Notes: generated by a model not told the origin, from the letters alone. A stretch of DNA of 64,000 bases from Streptomyces durmitorensis (GCF_023498005.1 NZ_CP097289.1:3534001-3598000), one strand, 5' to 3'. Numbered from the stretch's first letter, positions 26,182 to 35,679 are shown. Made by a program: numbers and translations.

Positions 26182-27798
26182 TTAAGCTGCGGCCAGCTCC
26201 CTGCGGGCCGTGCGGCGCTGCGCCGCGGCCTCCGGGTCGAGCGCGGGCACGGCGGCCAACAGCTGTTTGGTGTAGGCCTGTTGAGGCGAGCCGTAGACCT
26301 CGTCGACGGACCCCTGCTCGACGATCCGCCCCTGCCGCATCACCGCGACCCGGTCGCTGACCTGGCGCACCACCGCGAGATCGTGCGCGATGAAGACGAG
26401 CGCGAGGCCGTACTCCTCCTGCAGTTCGGCAAGGAGCGCGGTCACTTGTGCCTGGGTGGTCACGTCGAGCGCGGACACCGGTTCGTCGCACACGATGATC
26501 CGCGGCTCGGCGGCGAGGGCCCGCGCGATCCCGACGCGCTGGCGCTGGCCACCACTGAACTCGTGCGGATAGCGCCCGTAGTACGCCGGATCGAGCCCGA
26601 CGCGCTCCATGAGGTCGCGCACGCGAGCGCGCACCACGGAATCGTCGCCCTCGCCCCGCGCGCGCAGCGGATCGGCGATGGACTCCCCGACGCCGCGGCG
26701 TGGGTTGAGCGAGGAGACGGGGTCCTGGAACACCATCTGCACACCGGCCCGAGTGCCACCGCCCGGCTTCTCCGTGCCCCCGCCATGGCGGATCTCCCCC
26801 GCCGAAGGTTCGAGCAGCCCCACCAGCATCCGCCCGAGGGTGGTCTTGCCGCTGCCGCTCTCCCCCACGATCCCGAGTGTCTCTCCCCTGCGGACGGTGA
26901 GCGACACCCCGTCCACGGCGGCGAACGCGCGCTTGCCGCGCCCGAACTCCCGCCGCAGACCGACCGCTTCGAGGACCACCTCACCCTGCGCGCGCGAGAC
27001 CGCCTCGCGCGGCGCGTCGACCCGGGGCACCGCCCCGAGCAGCTCCCGCGTGTACGCCTCCTCGGGCGCCCCGAGGACCTCGCGCACGGGCCCGCGCTCG
27101 ACGGCTCGCCCGTGCCGCATGACCAGGACGTCGTCGACGCTCTCCGCGGCGACGCCCACGTCATGGGTGACCAGGAGCAGTCCCATTCCCGTCTCGGCCC
27201 GCAGCGCGTGCAGCAGATCGAGTATCTGGGCCTGCACGGTGACGTCCAGGGCGGTCGTCGGCTCGTCGGCGATCAGGAGCTCGGGCTCACAGGCGAGCGC
27301 CATGGCGATCAGCGCGCGCTGCCGCATGCCGCCGCTGAACTCGTGCGGCCGGGAACGCGCCCTGCGGACGGCATCGGGGATCCCGACCCGGTCGAGCACC
27401 TCGACGGCACGCGCGCGTGCCGCCCGGCGCGAGGCCCCGGTGTGCACGCGGTACACCTCGGCGATCTGGTCGCCCACCCCGTAGTACGGGTCGAGGGACG
27501 ACAGCGGGTCCTGGAAGACCATCGCCGCCGTCCCGCCCCGCAGCCGCCGCAGCTCCTCACCGGACGCTTCCTGTACGTCGATGCCGCCGACCCGCACCGT
27601 GCCGCCGACGCCGGCGCCGGTGCCTCGGTGGAGCCCGAGCAGCGCGGAGGCCACCGTGCTCTTGCCGGACCCCGACTCGCCGACGAGGCCGAGCGCGGCG
27701 CCCTTCTCCAGCGTGAAGGAGAGCCCGTCGACGGCACGGACGTCCCCGAAGTCGACCACCAGGCCGGTCACTTGGACGAGGCTCTGGACCGGGCTCAT
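26182..27798 (-). CDS. fused double ATP-binding protein of an oligopeptide-type ABC transporter (DppD-DppF fusion)
   Basis: 538 residues with two ABC ATPase domains in one chain. The first (about 1-250) has Walker [10 protein letters not shown], signature [10 protein letters not shown] and Walker [13 protein letters not shown]. The second (about 275-538) has [19 protein letters not shown] and [12 protein letters not shown]. In most transporters of this class these are separate DppD and DppF subunits, and fusions are common in actinobacteria. Its ATG overlaps the end of the permease gene by four bases (ATGA). It energises uptake through the two permeases upstream. Confidence 0.93.
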   Translation of the reverse strand: MSPVQSLVQVTGLVVDFGDVRAVDGLSFTLEKGAALGLVGESGSGKSTVASALLGLHRGTGAGVGGTVRVGGIDVQEASGEELRRLRGGTAAMVFQDPLSSLDPYYGVGDQIAEVYRVHTGASRRAARARAVEVLDRVGIPDAVRRARSRPHEFSGGMRQRALIAMALACEPELLIADEPTTALDVTVQAQILDLLHALRAETGMGLLLVTHDVGVAAESVDDVLVMRHGRAVERGPVREVLGAPEEAYTRELLGAVPRVDAPREAVSRAQGEVVLEAVGLRREFGRGKRAFAAVDGVSLTVRRGETLGIVGESGSGKTTLGRMLVGLLEPSAGEIRHGGGTEKPGGGTRAGVQMVFQDPVSSLNPRRGVGESIADPLRARGEGDDSVVRARVRDLMERVGLDPAYYGRYPHEFSGGQRQRVGIARALAAEPRIIVCDEPVSALDVTTQAQVTALLAELQEEYGLALVFIAHDLAVVRQVSDRVAVMRQGRIVEQGSVDEVYGSPQQAYTKQLLAAVPALDPEAAAQRRTARRELAAA

Positions 27799-28847
27799 GA
27801 AAGGACCACCCTTCGGTCGGCCACCGCGTACAGGACGTCCGCGACGGCGTTGGCGAGCACCACGAAGAAGCCGGTCACCAGGACCATGCCGACCACGACC
27901 GGCAGATCGACGACCTTGACCGCGTGCACGAGTTCGCGCCCCATGCCGGGAAGGCCGAAGAGCGTCTCGCTGAGCACCGCGCCGCCGAACATCGATCCGA
28001 AGTCGTTGGCGCTCAGCGCGATGACCGGCGCGACCGCGCCCCGCAGTGCGTGCCTGCCGATGATCGAGCGCTCCCCGACGCCGTACGCACGGAAGGTCCG
28101 CACATGGTCGTCGGCGAGCGTCTCCAGCATCGAGGCGCGGGTGAGGCGCGCGTACTTGGCGGCCTCGATCAGGGCGAGGGAGAGCCAGGGAAGCAGCAGG
28201 TTCCACGCCCACTGCTGGGGGTCGTCGGTGAACGCGACGTACTGCGGGAAGGGCAGCCAGTTCAGCTGCCCGCAGACCACGATCATCAGCAGCAGACCGA
28301 TGACGAAGACGGGCGTGGCCGTGCCCGCGAGCGTGACGGCGGTCAGGACGCGCTCGGTGACGCGCCCGCGCCGCCAGGCGGAGAGGACTCCGGTGCCCAC
28401 CCCGAGGATCAGCCACATCACCATGGCGCCCAGCGCGAGCGATCCGGTGACCGGCAGCTTCGCCAGGATCAGCTGGGTGACCTGCTGGTCGCTCTGGTAG
28501 GAGAGCCCGAGGCAGGGGGCATCGCAGTGCTCCACGCCCGTGCCCGTCGAGTAGTCCTGGCCGACGAAGATGCCCTGAAGGAAGTCCCAGTAGCGGACGT
28601 ACACCGGGTCGTCGAGCCGCAACTGCGCGGAGACCTGCGCCACTTGGGCCGGCGAGCAGCGCGGGCCGCAGGTGATCTGCGCGACGTCGCCGGGAGCGAC
28701 GTAGAAGACCGCGTAGATGATCACGGAGATGGCGAGCAGCGTGACGAGTGCGCCCACCGAGCGCCGCAGGAGGAAGCCGGTCATGCCGTGCAGAAGGCCT
28801 GTCATGCCTTGCCGAAGGCCGCTCATGCCTTGTCGGAGGCCGCTCAT
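27795..28847 (-). CDS. oligopeptide-type ABC transporter permease, DppB family
   Basis: 350-residue inner-membrane permease with the BPD domain: first membrane helix LVTLLAISVIIYAVFYVAPGD, long external loop with CGPRC, and the EAA loop YARLTRASMLETL leading to ARAYGVGERSIIGRHALRGA. The N-terminus holds a threefold repeat of seven residues (MSGLRQG, MSGLRQG, MTGLLHG) caused by duplication of the start region. The first of the four in-frame ATGs has the best ribosome site (GGGAGG) and overlaps the DppC stop, so I use it. It forms the channel with the next permease. Confidence 0.92.
   Translation of the reverse strand: MSGLRQGMSGLRQGMTGLLHGMTGFLLRRSVGALVTLLAISVIIYAVFYVAPGDVAQITCGPRCSPAQVAQVSAQLRLDDPVYVRYWDFLQGIFVGQDYSTGTGVEHCDAPCLGLSYQSDQQVTQLILAKLPVTGSLALGAMVMWLILGVGTGVLSAWRRGRVTERVLTAVTLAGTATPVFVIGLLLMIVVCGQLNWLPFPQYVAFTDDPQQWAWNLLLPWLSLALIEAAKYARLTRASMLETLADDHVRTFRAYGVGERSIIGRHALRGAVAPVIALSANDFGSMFGGAVLSETLFGLPGMGRELVHAVKVVDLPVVVGMVLVTGFFVVLANAVADVLYAVADRRVVLS
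28784..28847. repeat. 21-bp tandem repeat spanning the permease start codon
   Basis: ATG codons at 28847, 28826, 28805 and 28784 are 21 bases apart, each inside a copy of roughly GGCCTnCnnCAAGGCATGA. This gives repeated in-frame start sites. Confidence 0.85.
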
Positions 28848-29836
28848 GCCTTGCCCTCCCGCTTCCGCCCGGTCCCGATCCGCAGCCGCGACGCGGCCCG
28901 TGGATCGAGCGCGGTCCGCACGCCGTCCCCGAGGACGGTCAGCGCGAGCACCGTCACGAACAGCGCGCCCGCCGGAAGCAGTAGGTACTGCGGCGCCGCC
29001 TGGTACCAGATGTCGGCCGAGGTCAGCATCTGCCCCCAGGACGCGGTCGGCGGTTTGACGCCGACGCCGAGGAAGGAGAGCGCGGCCTCCACGGTGATGT
29101 TCATCGGGACGAGCAGCGCCGCGTACGTGATGACGGGGGCGGCGAGCCCCGGCAGGAGTTCGCGGCGCGCGATGCGCCAGGTGCTCCAGCCGCTGAGCCG
29201 GGCGGCGGCCACGTAGTCGAGCTCCTTCAGGGTGATGGTCTGCGCGCGCACGATCTTGGCCGTGCTGCCCCAGGCGACGAGCCCGATGACCAGGGCCACC
29301 AGGACGGGGCGCGGGAAGCCGCTGGGCACGATCGCCATCAGGGCGAGCGAGAGCACCATCAGCGGCATGGCGACGATGACGTCGGTGGCGCGGCTGAGCA
29401 CTTGGTCGACCAGGCGGTTGCCGAGCCCGGCCGCGATGCCGATGCCGACGCCGAGCAGCACCTGCACGAGCGTCGCGGCGAGCGCGACGCCGAGGGAGAC
29501 GCGTGCGCCGTGGACGAGGCGGGCGAACAGGTCGCGCCCGGTCTGGGGTTCGACACCGAGCCAGTGCTCGGCGCTGATCCCGCCGAACGAGCCGATGGGC
29601 ACGCCGCCGCGCCCTGAGTCGATGAGGTCGGGATGGTACGTACTGGGGTCCTGGCCCTCGATGGCGGTGAGCAGCGGCGCGCCGAGCGCGACCAGGACGA
29701 GAAGCGCCACGACGGACGCCGCGACGAGGGCGGCACGCTGCGCACGCAGCCGCCGCCAGAACTGACGGGCACCGGAAGTCGGGGCGGGCGCCGCAGCGCC
29801 CGTCCCCGCCTCCGAGGCCAACAGGGCCTCGCTCAT
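28844..29836 (-). CDS. oligopeptide-type ABC transporter permease, DppC family
   Basis: 330-residue permease. The first membrane helix follows a short cytosolic N-terminus (ALVAASVVALLVLVALGAPL). The DppC-type periplasmic segment DLIDSGRGGVPIGSFGGISAEHWLGVEPQTGRD and the EAA-like loop RLSGWSTWRIARRELLPG are present. Stop and next start overlap as ATGA, so DppB and DppC are made together. It lies 39 bases after the binding-protein gene. Substrate class inferred from the family: peptides, or nickel or heme in some members. Confidence 0.92.
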   Translation of the reverse strand: MSEALLASEAGTGAAAPAPTSGARQFWRRLRAQRAALVAASVVALLVLVALGAPLLTAIEGQDPSTYHPDLIDSGRGGVPIGSFGGISAEHWLGVEPQTGRDLFARLVHGARVSLGVALAATLVQVLLGVGIGIAAGLGNRLVDQVLSRATDVIVAMPLMVLSLALMAIVPSGFPRPVLVALVIGLVAWGSTAKIVRAQTITLKELDYVAAARLSGWSTWRIARRELLPGLAAPVITYAALLVPMNITVEAALSFLGVGVKPPTASWGQMLTSADIWYQAAPQYLLLPAGALFVTVLALTVLGDGVRTALDPRAASRLRIGTGRKREGKA

Positions 29837-29875
29837 GGTGAGTTGACCGATCTCCTGGTGGCTTGACCGATCGCC

Positions 29876-31603
29876 CTACTTGACCGCGACCTGGGAGATG
29901 TCCAGGACGCCCGTCCAGTCGCTGATCACGATGTTCTTGACGTCCTTGCCGTACAGGCGCTTGTAGACCGGGTGGAAGAGCGGCACGGTCAGGGCCTGCT
30001 CACCGATCTTCTTGTCGAGGGCGCCCCAGCGCTTGGCCGCCGCATCGAGGTCGGTGAGCTTGTTGATCTCGTCGATCTCGTCGTTGACCGACTTGTCGTC
30101 CAGGAAGCCGGTGTTGAAGTTGGCGCCGTCCTTCACGATCTGCCGCCCGTCGAAGATCGGGGCGAGGAAGGGGCCGCCGGAGGGCCAGTCGGCACCCCAG
30201 TGGGCGAGGAAGAGACCGGGCTCGTCCTTGGCGCTGTGCACCTTGTCCTTGTAGTCGTTGTCCTCAAGTCCCTCCAGCTTGACGGTGATCCCGGCCTTCT
30301 TCAGGGCGTCCTGGATCGCGGTGGCGATCTCCGGGCTCGTCTCGAAGTCCTTGGCGTTGGAGTGGGTCAGCGTGATGGTGAGCCCGTCCTTGTGACCGGC
30401 CTCCTTCAGGAGCTCCTTGGCCTTCTTCGGGTTGCCGGCCTTGCCCGCCGGGAAGTGGTCGTACTTCGTGTATCCGAAGGACTTCTGGTTCGGCAGATAC
30501 GTCGTCGCGGGCTCGGCGAGCGAGGAGCCGCCCGCGGCGTTGACCACCGACGAGCGGTCGACGGCGTACGAGATGGCCTGGCGCACCTTCGGGTCGTCGA
30601 AGGGCTTCACCTTCGGGTTGAAGGCGAGGTAGTTCGTGTATCCGAAGTGCCCGGTGCCGACGCGCGAGGCAAGCGCCTTGTCGCCGGTGACCTTGGCGAG
30701 TTCGGCGGGGCCGAGGTTCGTGTCGGTGGTCACGGCCGCGGCGTCCGCGCCCTGGCCCGCCGAGAGCCGCTGGTTGATGACGGACGAGTTGAGGCCGGAC
30801 CGCACGTCGATCTTGTCCGGGTAGGCCTTGCGCTCGGGGTCGGTCTTCGCCGACCAGTGCGGGTTGCGCTCCAGGGTCAGGCGCTCGCCGTCGTTCTCGT
30901 TCTTGACGACCTTGTACGGGCCCGAGGAGATCGGGTGCTCCTCGTACTTCGTGCCCTTGTCCTTGCTCTTGGGGACGGGCGTGAACTGCGTCTGCGTCGC
31001 CAGATAGGGGAACTCGCCCTCCGGCTTGTTCAGATGGAAGACGATAGTCCGCTCGTCGGGCGTCTCGATCGACTCAAGCCCCTTGCCGCTCTTGTCCTTG
31101 TAGGGCCCGGCGTACTTGTCGCCGCCGATCAGCCAGTCCCTCAAGTAGGGTGCGCCACCGGAGAGTTCACCGGCGAAGGAGCGCTCGATGCCGTACTTGA
31201 CGTCGGCGGAGGTGATGGGCGAACCGTCCTCGTACTTGAGCCCCTTCTTCAGGGTGTACGTCCACACCGTGGCGTTCTTGCTGGACTTGCCGAGGTCCGT
31301 GGCGAGGTCCGGCACGACCTCCGAGCCCTTGGCGCCGTCCTCGCGGTTGCGGGTGGTCAGGGTGCGGAAGACGAGCGAGGGGACGTTGCCGCCGCCGGAG
31401 GTGTAGAGCCGTGCGGGGTCGAAGTCGACCTGCGGGTCGCTGTTGAGGACGGTGAGCGTGCCGCCCTTGGCGGGCTTGCCGTCGGCGCCGCCGCTCCCGG
31501 CGTCGTTGTCCTCGGGGCCCGCGCAGGCGGCGGCGCCCGCTGCCAGGACGAGGCTGACGGATGCCGCTGCCACACGGCGGGCTATGACGGACGATTGACG
31601 CAT
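29876..31603 (-). CDS. extracellular solute-binding lipoprotein, family 5 (DppA/OppA type)
   Basis: 575-residue membrane-anchored binding protein. The signal peptide ends in the lipobox AAAC (Cys27) followed by an acidic Gly/Ser linker. The SBP_bac_5 core starts at GGTLTVLNSDPQVDFDPARLYTS in part and includes LKKGLKYEDGSPITSADVKYGIERSF, the family signature region, and DPKVRQAISYAVDRSSV. It captures the ligand for the permease pair downstream. The long leader upstream (about 335 bases to the next gene) carries a possible cysteine-rich leader peptide, a hint of regulation by cysteine supply. Confidence 0.93.
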   Translation of the reverse strand: MRQSSVIARRVAAASVSLVLAAGAAACAGPEDNDAGSGGADGKPAKGGTLTVLNSDPQVDFDPARLYTSGGGNVPSLVFRTLTTRNREDGAKGSEVVPDLATDLGKSSKNATVWTYTLKKGLKYEDGSPITSADVKYGIERSFAGELSGGAPYLRDWLIGGDKYAGPYKDKSGKGLESIETPDERTIVFHLNKPEGEFPYLATQTQFTPVPKSKDKGTKYEEHPISSGPYKVVKNENDGERLTLERNPHWSAKTDPERKAYPDKIDVRSGLNSSVINQRLSAGQGADAAAVTTDTNLGPAELAKVTGDKALASRVGTGHFGYTNYLAFNPKVKPFDDPKVRQAISYAVDRSSVVNAAGGSSLAEPATTYLPNQKSFGYTKYDHFPAGKAGNPKKAKELLKEAGHKDGLTITLTHSNAKDFETSPEIATAIQDALKKAGITVKLEGLEDNDYKDKVHSAKDEPGLFLAHWGADWPSGGPFLAPIFDGRQIVKDGANFNTGFLDDKSVNDEIDEINKLTDLDAAAKRWGALDKKIGEQALTVPLFHPVYKRLYGKDVKNIVISDWTGVLDISQVAVK

Positions 31604-31938
31604 GGGAAAGGACCTCTCGGAGAATCAACAGGGGAAATGAGCAGAGCTCGCCCCGGGGTCGCCGATGAAGGTCAGTCAGGACCGCAAAAGGTGCACAGGG
31701 TACACAAGGTGCACAAGGTCCGGAGAGAAAGCGACGCACGCGCCAGGGGCGGGCGTCAGCAACAGTGGATGTCGGACACGCAGAGCGCGGTCACGCCAAA
31801 GAGCGCCAGCTCAAGGGCTGCGCGCGAGGAGGCGTGACGAGGCGACATGCGGAGAAATATGAACGAACTTGTCGCGGATGTCAAAGCTGCGGCCGACTCC
31901 GCCGATCGAGAAGCGACCGCATGCCGGTCACTTCCGTC
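31604..31938. other. transporter operon leader region
   Basis: 335 bases without a long gene. It holds the possible leader peptide at 31756-31794 and near-repeats of AGGTGCACA/GGGTACACA at 31690-31722 that could be an operator. The remainder shows no further feature that I can defend. Confidence 0.5.
31756..31794 (-). CDS. possible cysteine-rich leader peptide
   Basis: GTG-initiated 12-codon frame reading MTALCVSDIHCC, ending in two Cys codons and a stop, about 150 bases before the binding-protein gene and on the same strand. Actinobacteria use polycysteine upstream frames as attenuators that sense charged tRNA-Cys. I see no convincing ribosome site or -10 box, so translation is unproven. 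Confidence 0.4.
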   Translation of the reverse strand: MTALCVSDIHCC

Positions 31939-33339
31939 TCAACTCTTGGGAAACGCCCAGGGGTTGGCCTTGCACTTGATTCCGTCGTGGTCGAGGAACT
32001 TCGTCTGCTGCTGCATGACGGGCGCGAGGTCGCCGTCCTTCGTGCAGTCCGTGTGGTTGAAGCCGAGCCGGTGACCGACCTCGTGGTTGATCAGCATCTG
32101 CCGGTACGGGTGGATGCGGTCGCCGTAGGTCTTGGCGCCCTGCGCCCACCGATAGGCGTTGATCATGACGCGGTCCGTCGCCGCGGAGTCGCAGGAGACG
32201 TTCTCCTCCAGGGTGTCGAGCCCTGACTTCGCGCACCAGGTCCCGGTCGTCCCCGGACTCGCGAGCGTGATGACGAAATCGGGCTTCCCCGAAGATATTC
32301 GCTCGAAGGTGCGGCCTCCGCCGTGCGCCCAGCTCCGGTCGTCGTTCAGGGTCTTCTGCACGGCCGACGCGAACAGCTCGCCGTCGAGGCCCATCCCCTT
32401 CTCGACGTCGACGCGGTAGCGGAACTTCTGCCCCTTGCCGGGGGCCTTGTCGAACCCTGCCATGGCCTCGAAGTCGCCGGACGCCGTGAGCTTGGCGTCG
32501 AGCGGGTACTTCTTGGCCATCTTCGTCTCGTACGTCGCCGGGGCGGACTCAGGAGGCGTGGGCCTGTCGTCCGAGCGGGACGCGTCCTGGCCCGCGTCGC
32601 GGGCGCCCTGGCCCTTCGCGGCCTGCGTCTTGGGAGCGGAATCCTTCGGCCCGTCGGTCACCTGGCCGGCCACGACGACCGCGAGGACGGTGGTGACAGC
32701 GGCGGCGGCTATCCCGGTGAAGGTGCGGCCCTTGCCGCCTCCCTTGCCGTCCCTGGCCTCGCCGTCGGCTCCGTCGGCCCCACCGGAGCCGTGTGCTCCG
32801 TCGGCGCCGCCGGACCAGAGGTCTCCGTGCGCTTCCTCGTCCTCGTCGACCGCGCGGTCCCAGTCGGTGACGGAGGCGTACGGGTCGCGGGGCGGTTCAC
32901 CGGCCCTCGTGGGCAGGGCTTCGGTCGCGCCGCCGCCCGCGAAGAGGTCCTCGTCGGCGAACTCCTCGCCGAACGCGTCCACGTACTCACGCCGTGGCCC
33001 CGGCACGCGGGGCGGCCCGGTGCGCGTGCCCGGCGCTCCGTAGGCGGCGCCCATCCGCGGCCCGCCGGATCCCCAGCCCCCGCCCGGCTCACGCTGCTCG
33101 GGGTGCCCGCCGCGGACGTGCGGCGTGCCGTGGGAAGGGGTGGCCTGGGGCATGCCGTGCGGCGGGGTGGCCTGCGGGACGCCGTGCGCGGGCGTGCCGC
33201 CGTCCCCCGGGGCGCGCCTGCGGCGTCCCGTTCCGGGACCCGGCGGGCGTGCGCCCTGCGGTGACGGTATGTCGTCGGTATTCGTGTTGCCCGTGTTGTC
33301 TGCGAGGTCGGCCGAACCCCGGCGGCTATGACGTCCCAC
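31939..33339 (-). CDS. DUF3152 membrane-anchored protein with metzincin-like zinc motif
   Basis: 466 residues. About 210 residues of disordered Gly/Pro/Arg-rich sequence (short MPQATPPHG repeats) precede one membrane segment (GIAAAAVTTVLAVVVAGQV) and an external domain of about 230 residues. The external part has the DUF3152 features YPLDAKLTASGDF, RYRVDVEKGM, CDSAATDRVMINAYRW and the sequence HEVGHRLGFNH (about 418-428). That fits HExxHxxGxxH, the metzincin zinc site, so a peptidase activity is plausible but unproven. The gene follows a hydrolase gene by eight bases and is likely co-transcribed with it. Rv3207c of Mycobacterium is the expected orthologue. Confidence 0.85.
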   Translation of the reverse strand: MGRHSRRGSADLADNTGNTNTDDIPSPQGARPPGPGTGRRRRAPGDGGTPAHGVPQATPPHGMPQATPSHGTPHVRGGHPEQREPGGGWGSGGPRMGAAYGAPGTRTGPPRVPGPRREYVDAFGEEFADEDLFAGGGATEALPTRAGEPPRDPYASVTDWDRAVDEDEEAHGDLWSGGADGAHGSGGADGADGEARDGKGGGKGRTFTGIAAAAVTTVLAVVVAGQVTDGPKDSAPKTQAAKGQGARDAGQDASRSDDRPTPPESAPATYETKMAKKYPLDAKLTASGDFEAMAGFDKAPGKGQKFRYRVDVEKGMGLDGELFASAVQKTLNDDRSWAHGGGRTFERISSGKPDFVITLASPGTTGTWCAKSGLDTLEENVSCDSAATDRVMINAYRWAQGAKTYGDRIHPYRQMLINHEVGHRLGFNHTDCTKDGDLAPVMQQQTKFLDHDGIKCKANPWAFPKS

Positions 33340-33347
33340 TCGCCGCC

Positions 33348-34337
33348 TCAGCTCCCCGCGCCCGAATGACCGGATGCATGCAACTCGCCCGTCTCCGCGA
33401 GGAGTTCGCGGATCGCAGTGGCCACCGTATCCGGATACTCCATCATCGCCACATGCCCGGCGTCCGGCAGTGTCAGCAGCCGTGAGTCACGGAAGGCGGC
33501 GGCGGCCTTGCGGGCCATGCGGTACGAGACGAGCAGATCCCGGCCGCCGTAGATCAGCAGTGTCGGCGCGAGCACCCGCTCCGCCTGCCGCCACAGGCCG
33601 TGCTGCCCGCCCAGCGTGTACGCGTTCACGATCCCGCGCGCCGAGCGTGCCATCGCGTCCCACATGTACGGAAGGGCGAGCCTGCGCTCCATCTCCCGCA
33701 CGGCCGCGCTGTACCCCTCGGGCGTGACCTGGCCCGGGTCGCCGTAGCAGAGCGCCATCACGCCGCTGACCCGCTGCTCGGGCGTCCAGTCCTTGGTGAG
33801 CCGGGTGAAGAGCCGGGCGACGCCGGGCACCGCGAGGAGACCGGTCGGCAGTGCCGTGCGCTGCACCCGCAGCTCGGGGAGCGCGGGCGAGATCAGCGTG
33901 AGGGTGCGGACCAGGTCGGGGCGGACGGCTGCGACACGGGTGGTGACCGCGCCGCCCAGCGAGTTGGCGATCAGATGCACCGGCCCGTCGTCGCGCGCGT
34001 CCAGATAGCGGATGACCGCGCGTGCGTGCCCGGTGACCGAGTAGTTGCCGTCGTCCGGCGGCGGCGAGTCGCCGAACCCCGGCAGGTCGAGCGCCGCGCA
34101 GTCGACGACGTCCTCAAGGAGCGGCATCAGGGCCGACCAGTTCTGCGAGGAGCCGCCGAGCCCATGGACGTACAGCGCGGGCGGAAGACCCTCGCGGACC
34201 GACGGCCTGGAACGCACCGAGAGCGTGAGCCCGGGGAGGGGGACCGAGTCGAGCCGCTCGCCCGCCGCGACCCCGACGGCACCCGGCTTGGGTGCGACGG
34301 AGGCGGCGATCACGTTCGGCAGCTCGGTCGAAGACAT
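33348..34337 (-). CDS. alpha/beta hydrolase
   Basis: 329-residue cytosolic enzyme of the alpha/beta hydrolase fold. Features are the oxyanion segment YVHGLGGSSQNWS, the DLPGFGDSPPP strand-turn, the nucleophile elbow in HLIANSLGGAV (the Gly before the Ser is replaced by Asn), the acid in YGGRDLLVSY, and His in DAGHVAMMEYPD. The substrate is not predictable. The start ATG lies six bases after a TAACAT box with no ribosome site. The DUF3152 gene follows immediately, and the two are a likely transcription unit. Confidence 0.88.
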   Translation of the reverse strand: MSSTELPNVIAASVAPKPGAVGVAAGERLDSVPLPGLTLSVRSRPSVREGLPPALYVHGLGGSSQNWSALMPLLEDVVDCAALDLPGFGDSPPPDDGNYSVTGHARAVIRYLDARDDGPVHLIANSLGGAVTTRVAAVRPDLVRTLTLISPALPELRVQRTALPTGLLAVPGVARLFTRLTKDWTPEQRVSGVMALCYGDPGQVTPEGYSAAVREMERRLALPYMWDAMARSARGIVNAYTLGGQHGLWRQAERVLAPTLLIYGGRDLLVSYRMARKAAAAFRDSRLLTLPDAGHVAMMEYPDTVATAIRELLAETGELHASGHSGAGS

Positions 34338-34343
34338 GCGGCA

Positions 34344-34349
34344 ATGTTA
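34344..34349 (-). promoter_or_regulatory. -10 box of a leaderless hydrolase transcript
   Basis: TAACAT lies six bases before the ATG of the alpha/beta hydrolase, consistent with transcription starting at or next to the start codon. Confidence 0.5.
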
Positions 34350-34526
34350 CGAGACGATCACACGGTGGTTCGTGTGTTCGCCGTCACAGATCCCGGCGAT
34401 GTCGTGGAGAGATCGCATAGCGCCTGGTTCGACAGTCTCCTAGGCTCGTAAGAAGAGGCTCATAGAAGAGGGCGAACAGGGCACTCGCACCACTAGTCCG
34501 CCAGTCCGCTAGGGAAGAGAGCCACT

Positions 34527-34742
34527 ATGACCGTCGACCCGTCCGACCCCGAGACCTTCGAGGCCGAAGAGAACGCCGCTATCAGCACCGAGGCGCCCGA
34601 GGCCGACAGCGCGGAGCAGCAGACCGACCTCACGCCTCACCAGGACGACTCCTTGCAGGACGCGGACACGGACGCGGCCAACGAGGCCGATCTGGCCGAG
34701 CAGGCCCGCGTGGTCAGCATCGACGAGGACGACTATCGCTGA
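34527..34742 (+). CDS. small acidic protein of unknown function
   Basis: 71 residues, extremely acidic (about 20 Asp/Glu; only one Arg before the terminal Arg) and without Cys or hydrophobic core. It reads MTVDPSDPETFEAEENAA at the start and ends in VVSIDEDDYR. A GAAGAGAG ribosome site precedes the ATG. Likely disordered. The TetR regulator gene follows 144 bases downstream. I do not recognise a family with a known role. Confidence 0.65.
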   Translation: MTVDPSDPETFEAEENAAISTEAPEADSAEQQTDLTPHQDDSLQDADTDAANEADLAEQARVVSIDEDDYR

Positions 34743-34886
34743 GCTGCCCGTGTTTGCCCTGCTACGCACGGCTTTCACGGCCATCCAGTCCGTGAAATTC
34801 TCCGCTCGTACCGCGCACATCACGGTTACCGAAAAGTACGATGGCCGCGCGGCGCACACCGCACATTCACGATCATGGGAGGCGGC

Positions 34887-35528
34887 GTGACAGCCATCGA
34901 GCAGACAGAGGCAGCGCGCCCTCGGGGCACACGCCTGCCGCGTCGTGCCCGACGCAATCAGTTGCTGGGCGCGGCTCAGGAGGTCTTCGTCGCGCAGGGT
35001 TACCACGCGGCGGCGATGGACGACATCGCCGAGCGGGCCGGAGTCAGCAAGCCGGTGCTCTACCAGCACTTCCCCGGCAAGCTCGACCTGTACCTCGCCC
35101 TGCTCGACCAGCACTGCGAATCACTGCTGCAGTCCGTCCGCACGGCACTTGCCTCCACGTCGGACAACAAACTGCGCGTCGCGGCCACGATGGACGCCTA
35201 CTTCGCGTACGTGGAGGACGAGGGCGGCGCCTTCCGCCTCGTCTTCGAGTCCGACCTCACGAACGAGGCCGCGGTCCGCGAGCGCGTGGACCGGGTCACG
35301 CTCCAGTGCGCGGAGGCGATCTGCGAGGTCATCGCCGAGGACACGGGCCTGCCCCGTGACGAGGCGATGCTGCTCGCGGTGGGCCTCGGCGGCTACTCAC
35401 AGGTGGTCGCCCGGTACTGGCTCGCCAGCGGCAGCACGGTCCCGCGCGACAAGGCGGTGGAGCTGCTCACCTCGCTGGCCTGGCGCGGTATCGCGGGCTT
35501 CCCGCTGCACGGCCTGGAAGGCCACTGA
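34887..35528 (+). CDS. TetR-family transcriptional regulator
   Basis: 213-residue DNA-binding repressor-type regulator. The N-terminal helix-turn-helix reads LLGAAQEVFVAQGYHAAAMDDIAERAGVSKPVLYQHFPGK in outline (about 29-68), a textbook TetR DNA-binding domain. The ligand-binding domain is of unknown specificity. The GTG start follows GGGAGG at six bases; an ATG at 34875 lies inside that ribosome site and is unlikely. Same-strand neighbours are a small acidic protein upstream and DUF3107 downstream, and the MiaE-like gene lies further on. Mycobacterium has the same TetR next to the DUF3107 gene. Target genes unknown. Confidence 0.92.
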   Translation: MTAIEQTEAARPRGTRLPRRARRNQLLGAAQEVFVAQGYHAAAMDDIAERAGVSKPVLYQHFPGKLDLYLALLDQHCESLLQSVRTALASTSDNKLRVAATMDAYFAYVEDEGGAFRLVFESDLTNEAAVRERVDRVTLQCAEAICEVIAEDTGLPRDEAMLLAVGLGGYSQVVARYWLASGSTVPRDKAVELLTSLAWRGIAGFPLHGLEGH

Positions 35529-35679
35529 CCCCGGTTTCGCCTTCTCGCGTTCTGTTCCCGATCTCTGTTCGCTACTGGCGTGCAGCGGCGGAAGCATGGG
35601 CGTCGCTTCACCGGGCTAATGTGTGCTGAGTACGGCGCGGACGCCCGCGCACATCACTGACCGTCGGAGGGACAAAGCC

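Noticed and set aside
25982..26491. 170-codon N-terminal extension of the glycosyltransferase
   Set aside because: The conserved PelF-type start RIGLLTEGGYPYV follows the GTG chosen, and the upstream part crosses a perfect hairpin and overlaps the end of the transporter ATPase gene.
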